NCBI GenBank assembly: GCA_030597945.1
Contig: JAUVQW010000068.1
Span: 1 to 6,406, forward strand
Reading direction: 5' to 3'
DNA: 6,406 bases
Source: Actinomycetes bacterium
Lineage (GTDB): Bacteria > Actinomycetota > Aquicultoria > CAJVYJ01
Positions 4,745 through 6,406 of the stretch are shown one piece after another. The position numbers and the translations under genes were made by a program. Positions within the stretch are counted from its first letter, which is position 1; every line of letters starts with the position of its first letter. Under the pieces are notes generated by a model. That model ran no database searches and was not told the origin of the DNA. It worked only from the letters and a program-made list of their open reading frames with translations.

Positions 4745-6406
4745 TTGGACAACACCATAACGACCGAGGAGTTTTTAGAGGACCTTACTGGTAAGCCCAG
4801 GGAGAAATCTAGCCCGGATGCTGAAGTAAGCAAGAAAAGAGGAGTGGCGCCAACACTGATAATCGGAAACGGTGGTACGGGCATTGAAGTCGTAGGCAGG
4901 CTGAAAAAGCATCTAAGGGTCCATTACCATGGATATGAACAACCGGCAGACATGATCAAGTTTTTGCTATTTGACACCATATCTATCACCAAACAAGATA
5001 GAGAGCTTGCGGAGGTCTTTTCGGAGTCAGAAGAAGAGTATATAAATCTTTCCTCAAATTTTAACGCCTTTGCTTATCTTCAAGAGAATTACTCTAAAGA
5101 TCAAGATCTTAGAAAGTGGTGGGATAACAGGTATTCTGTTTCGCCCCAATACCAAGAGTGGGGCGCGAAAAGGGTAAGGCAGCTCGGTAGATTGTTTCTG
5201 CATAACAAACATCTTCAAGTAGAAGCCGTTATCCAAAAAAAGGTACAAGATACTTGTACTATATTTGAAGACCTGGTTAGAGATCAGAACCTTTCTGAGG
5301 TGGGAAGCAATTTTAGAGTTTATATCGTTACCTCATCTTGTGGTGGGACTGGAAGTGGCATCTTTCTAGATATTCTTTACAAGATATGGAGGGCAGTCTT
5401 GACTCAGGGACGGATTCCTGAGATCAGGGCTTTTATGTTTTTACCAGGGATCTTTGAAGAGGAAGCAAGAAAGAGCTCTCTTGAGTTGGTTCAAGCCCAT
5501 AGAGCGAATGCGTATGCATTTCTAAAAGAGATCGATTACTTTCTTTCACCTGAGGGCGATATCAATAAATATATCCTAGATGCTGTGACCAGGGATTCTA
5601 GCCAAAAAGTCAATATACCGCCCGGTAGCCTTATTAAGTACGGATATCTGATCGATCGTCAATTAGGAAATTTGGGAAATCTTGATAAGCCGGAAGACGC
5701 TTACAACCTGGTTTCCGATGCCATGTATCAAATGATAATCACTCCTGTAGGCCAGGACGAAGAAGGTGTGGGCCTTACCAATATCGATACTATAGTCGAT
5801 CCTACCCATCTTAGAAAAGGCAAGAGGACGGCCTATTCCAGTCTCGGATTATCTAGAATACTCTTTCCAAGGAGTACACTCCATGCCCAACTTACCTACA
5901 ATTTTTTAAGAGATGTTATTTTTTCGGGCTTAACCGCCAACTATTCCTGGATGGACGAAGCTTTACAAAAAGATGAAAGGGTAAAGGGGCTTATCAGTGC
6001 GCTAGGGGACAGAAATTTTCTTAGCCTTGACGAACTTAGCAGGCCGGCGCTAAATCTGGTCACTCAATGCCCAAGCCAAACTGATCTCCAAAGCACGGAA
6101 ATGGCTGTACGGATTGATAAGCTTACAAAAGAGAAAGACTTAAATGAAAACAGAGTCGCCGATGGTCTGGCTGCAATCGACGAACGTTTTAAGCAGTTCG
6201 AAAAGGAAACTATTCAAAACGGTAAAGAAGCGCTAATAAATATGGTAAATAACTCAGAATTCGGGGTCTCTTATGCACAAAAGGTTTTGCAAATAGTTAG
6301 ATCACGGCTTAGAGACCGATTGGAGGAAGTGAGGGTCTTGAGGCGTCAGGAAGAGTCGGCAAAGGCTGATTCTGAGAAAGAGATAAACGACAATATAAGC
6401 GAAATC
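4745..6406 (+). CDS. Tubulin/FtsZ-superfamily protein (Tubulin_2/FtsZl-1 type), 3' end outside the window
   Basis: The frame runs without a stop from a TTG start to the window edge (554 codons), so the protein is incomplete. Residues 1-35 are a charged, Thr-rich tail (MDNTITTEEFLEDL). The nucleotide-binding fold follows: PTLIIGNGGTGIEVVGRL (about 36-53, first glycine loop at 41-46), FLLFDT (acidic loop, D77), and SSCGGTGSGIFLDI, which contains the tubulin/FtsZ signature at 199-205. A helix with N255 (RANAYAFLKEIDYF) may correspond to the guanine-contacting H7 helix. From about residue 460 the sequence becomes helical and highly charged, probably coiled coil. These features fit the Tubulin_2/FtsZl-1 group, which is larger than FtsZ and linked to vWA proteins, rather than cell-division FtsZ or plasmid TubZ. 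GTP binding and polymerisation are inferred from family membership. It probably assembles at the membrane with the product of the preceding vWA-FHA gene. Confidence 0.9.
   Translation, partial: MDNTITTEEFLEDLTGKPREKSSPDAEVSKKRGVAPTLIIGNGGTGIEVVGRLKKHLRVHYHGYEQPADMIKFLLFDTISITKQDRELAEVFSESEEEYINLSSNFNAFAYLQENYSKDQDLRKWWDNRYSVSPQYQEWGAKRVRQLGRLFLHNKHLQVEAVIQKKVQDTCTIFEDLVRDQNLSEVGSNFRVYIVTSSCGGTGSGIFLDILYKIWRAVLTQGRIPEIRAFMFLPGIFEEEARKSSLELVQAHRANAYAFLKEIDYFLSPEGDINKYILDAVTRDSSQKVNIPPGSLIKYGYLIDRQLGNLGNLDKPEDAYNLVSDAMYQMIITPVGQDEEGVGLTNIDTIVDPTHLRKGKRTAYSSLGLSRILFPRSTLHAQLTYNFLRDVIFSGLTANYSWMDEALQKDERVKGLISALGDRNFLSLDELSRPALNLVTQCPSQTDLQSTEMAVRIDKLTKEKDLNENRVADGLAAIDERFKQFEKETIQNGKEALINMVNNSEFGVSYAQKVLQIVRSRLRDRLEEVRVLRRQEESAKADSEKEINDNISEI

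Noticed and set aside
4372..4884. Antisense open frame of 170 codons across the vWA end and tubulin-like start
   Set aside because: It is a shadow of two well-supported plus-strand genes. It has low-complexity Ser/Leu/Phe composition and no family resemblance.
4745..6406. Canonical cell-division FtsZ or plasmid-partition TubZ
   Set aside because: The protein has a long N-terminal tail, insertions between the nucleotide-binding loops, a long coiled-coil-like C-terminal part and a vWA partner gene. These fit the Tubulin_2/FtsZl-1 group instead. No partition or plasmid genes are seen.

Overview
This is a bacterial window of moderate GC content (roughly low-to-mid 40s % by eye). Arg is often AGA/AGG and Ile often ATA, and GTG and TTG starts occur with good Shine-Dalgarno sites. 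No rRNA, tRNA or taxon-specific marker is present. I therefore assign it only to Bacteria; a thermophilic or anaerobic Gram-positive/actinobacterial-like lineage is a guess. There are six protein genes in two divergent blocks that meet near position 2900.

Left block, minus strand, in transcription order from 2885 down to 93: (i) a cytoplasmic DsbA-fold oxidoreductase with a CTWC active site and a C-terminal tail that reads like a winged helix; (ii) a four-helix DUF2231 membrane protein 23 nt downstream, probably in the same operon; (iii) a DUF1269 (COG4803-like) glycine-zipper membrane protein followed by a clear intrinsic terminator; (iv) an HdeD/DUF308 six-helix membrane protein. The left edge is an array of degenerate 15-bp tandem repeats that runs into the HdeD stop codon. 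Families ii-iv are small uncharacterised or stress-associated envelope proteins. All three end in a basic stretch followed by Ala-Ala.

Right block, plus strand: (v) a membrane-anchored von Willebrand A protein with a complete MIDAS, an Ig-like region, one transmembrane helix and a cytoplasmic FHA-like domain; (vi) a tubulin/FtsZ-superfamily protein with a CGGTGSG signature, starting at a TTG at 4745 and still open at the right edge (554 codons seen). This pair matches the vWA plus FtsZ-like core of the predicted membrane-remodelling system described from comparative genomics by Makarova and Koonin (FtsZl-1/Tubulin_2 family), which as far as I know is not experimentally characterised. In the model suggested here, an extracytoplasmic vWA sensor or adhesion module is coupled through one helix to an intracellular FHA-like domain, which may contact the cytoplasmic tubulin-like polymer. 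The rest of the operon would lie to the right of the window.

The points most worth following are the tubulin-like/vWA-FHA system, the unusual start of the vWA gene (the only good ribosome binding site points at an ATA codon), the DsbA-winged-helix fusion, and the 15-bp repeat array.
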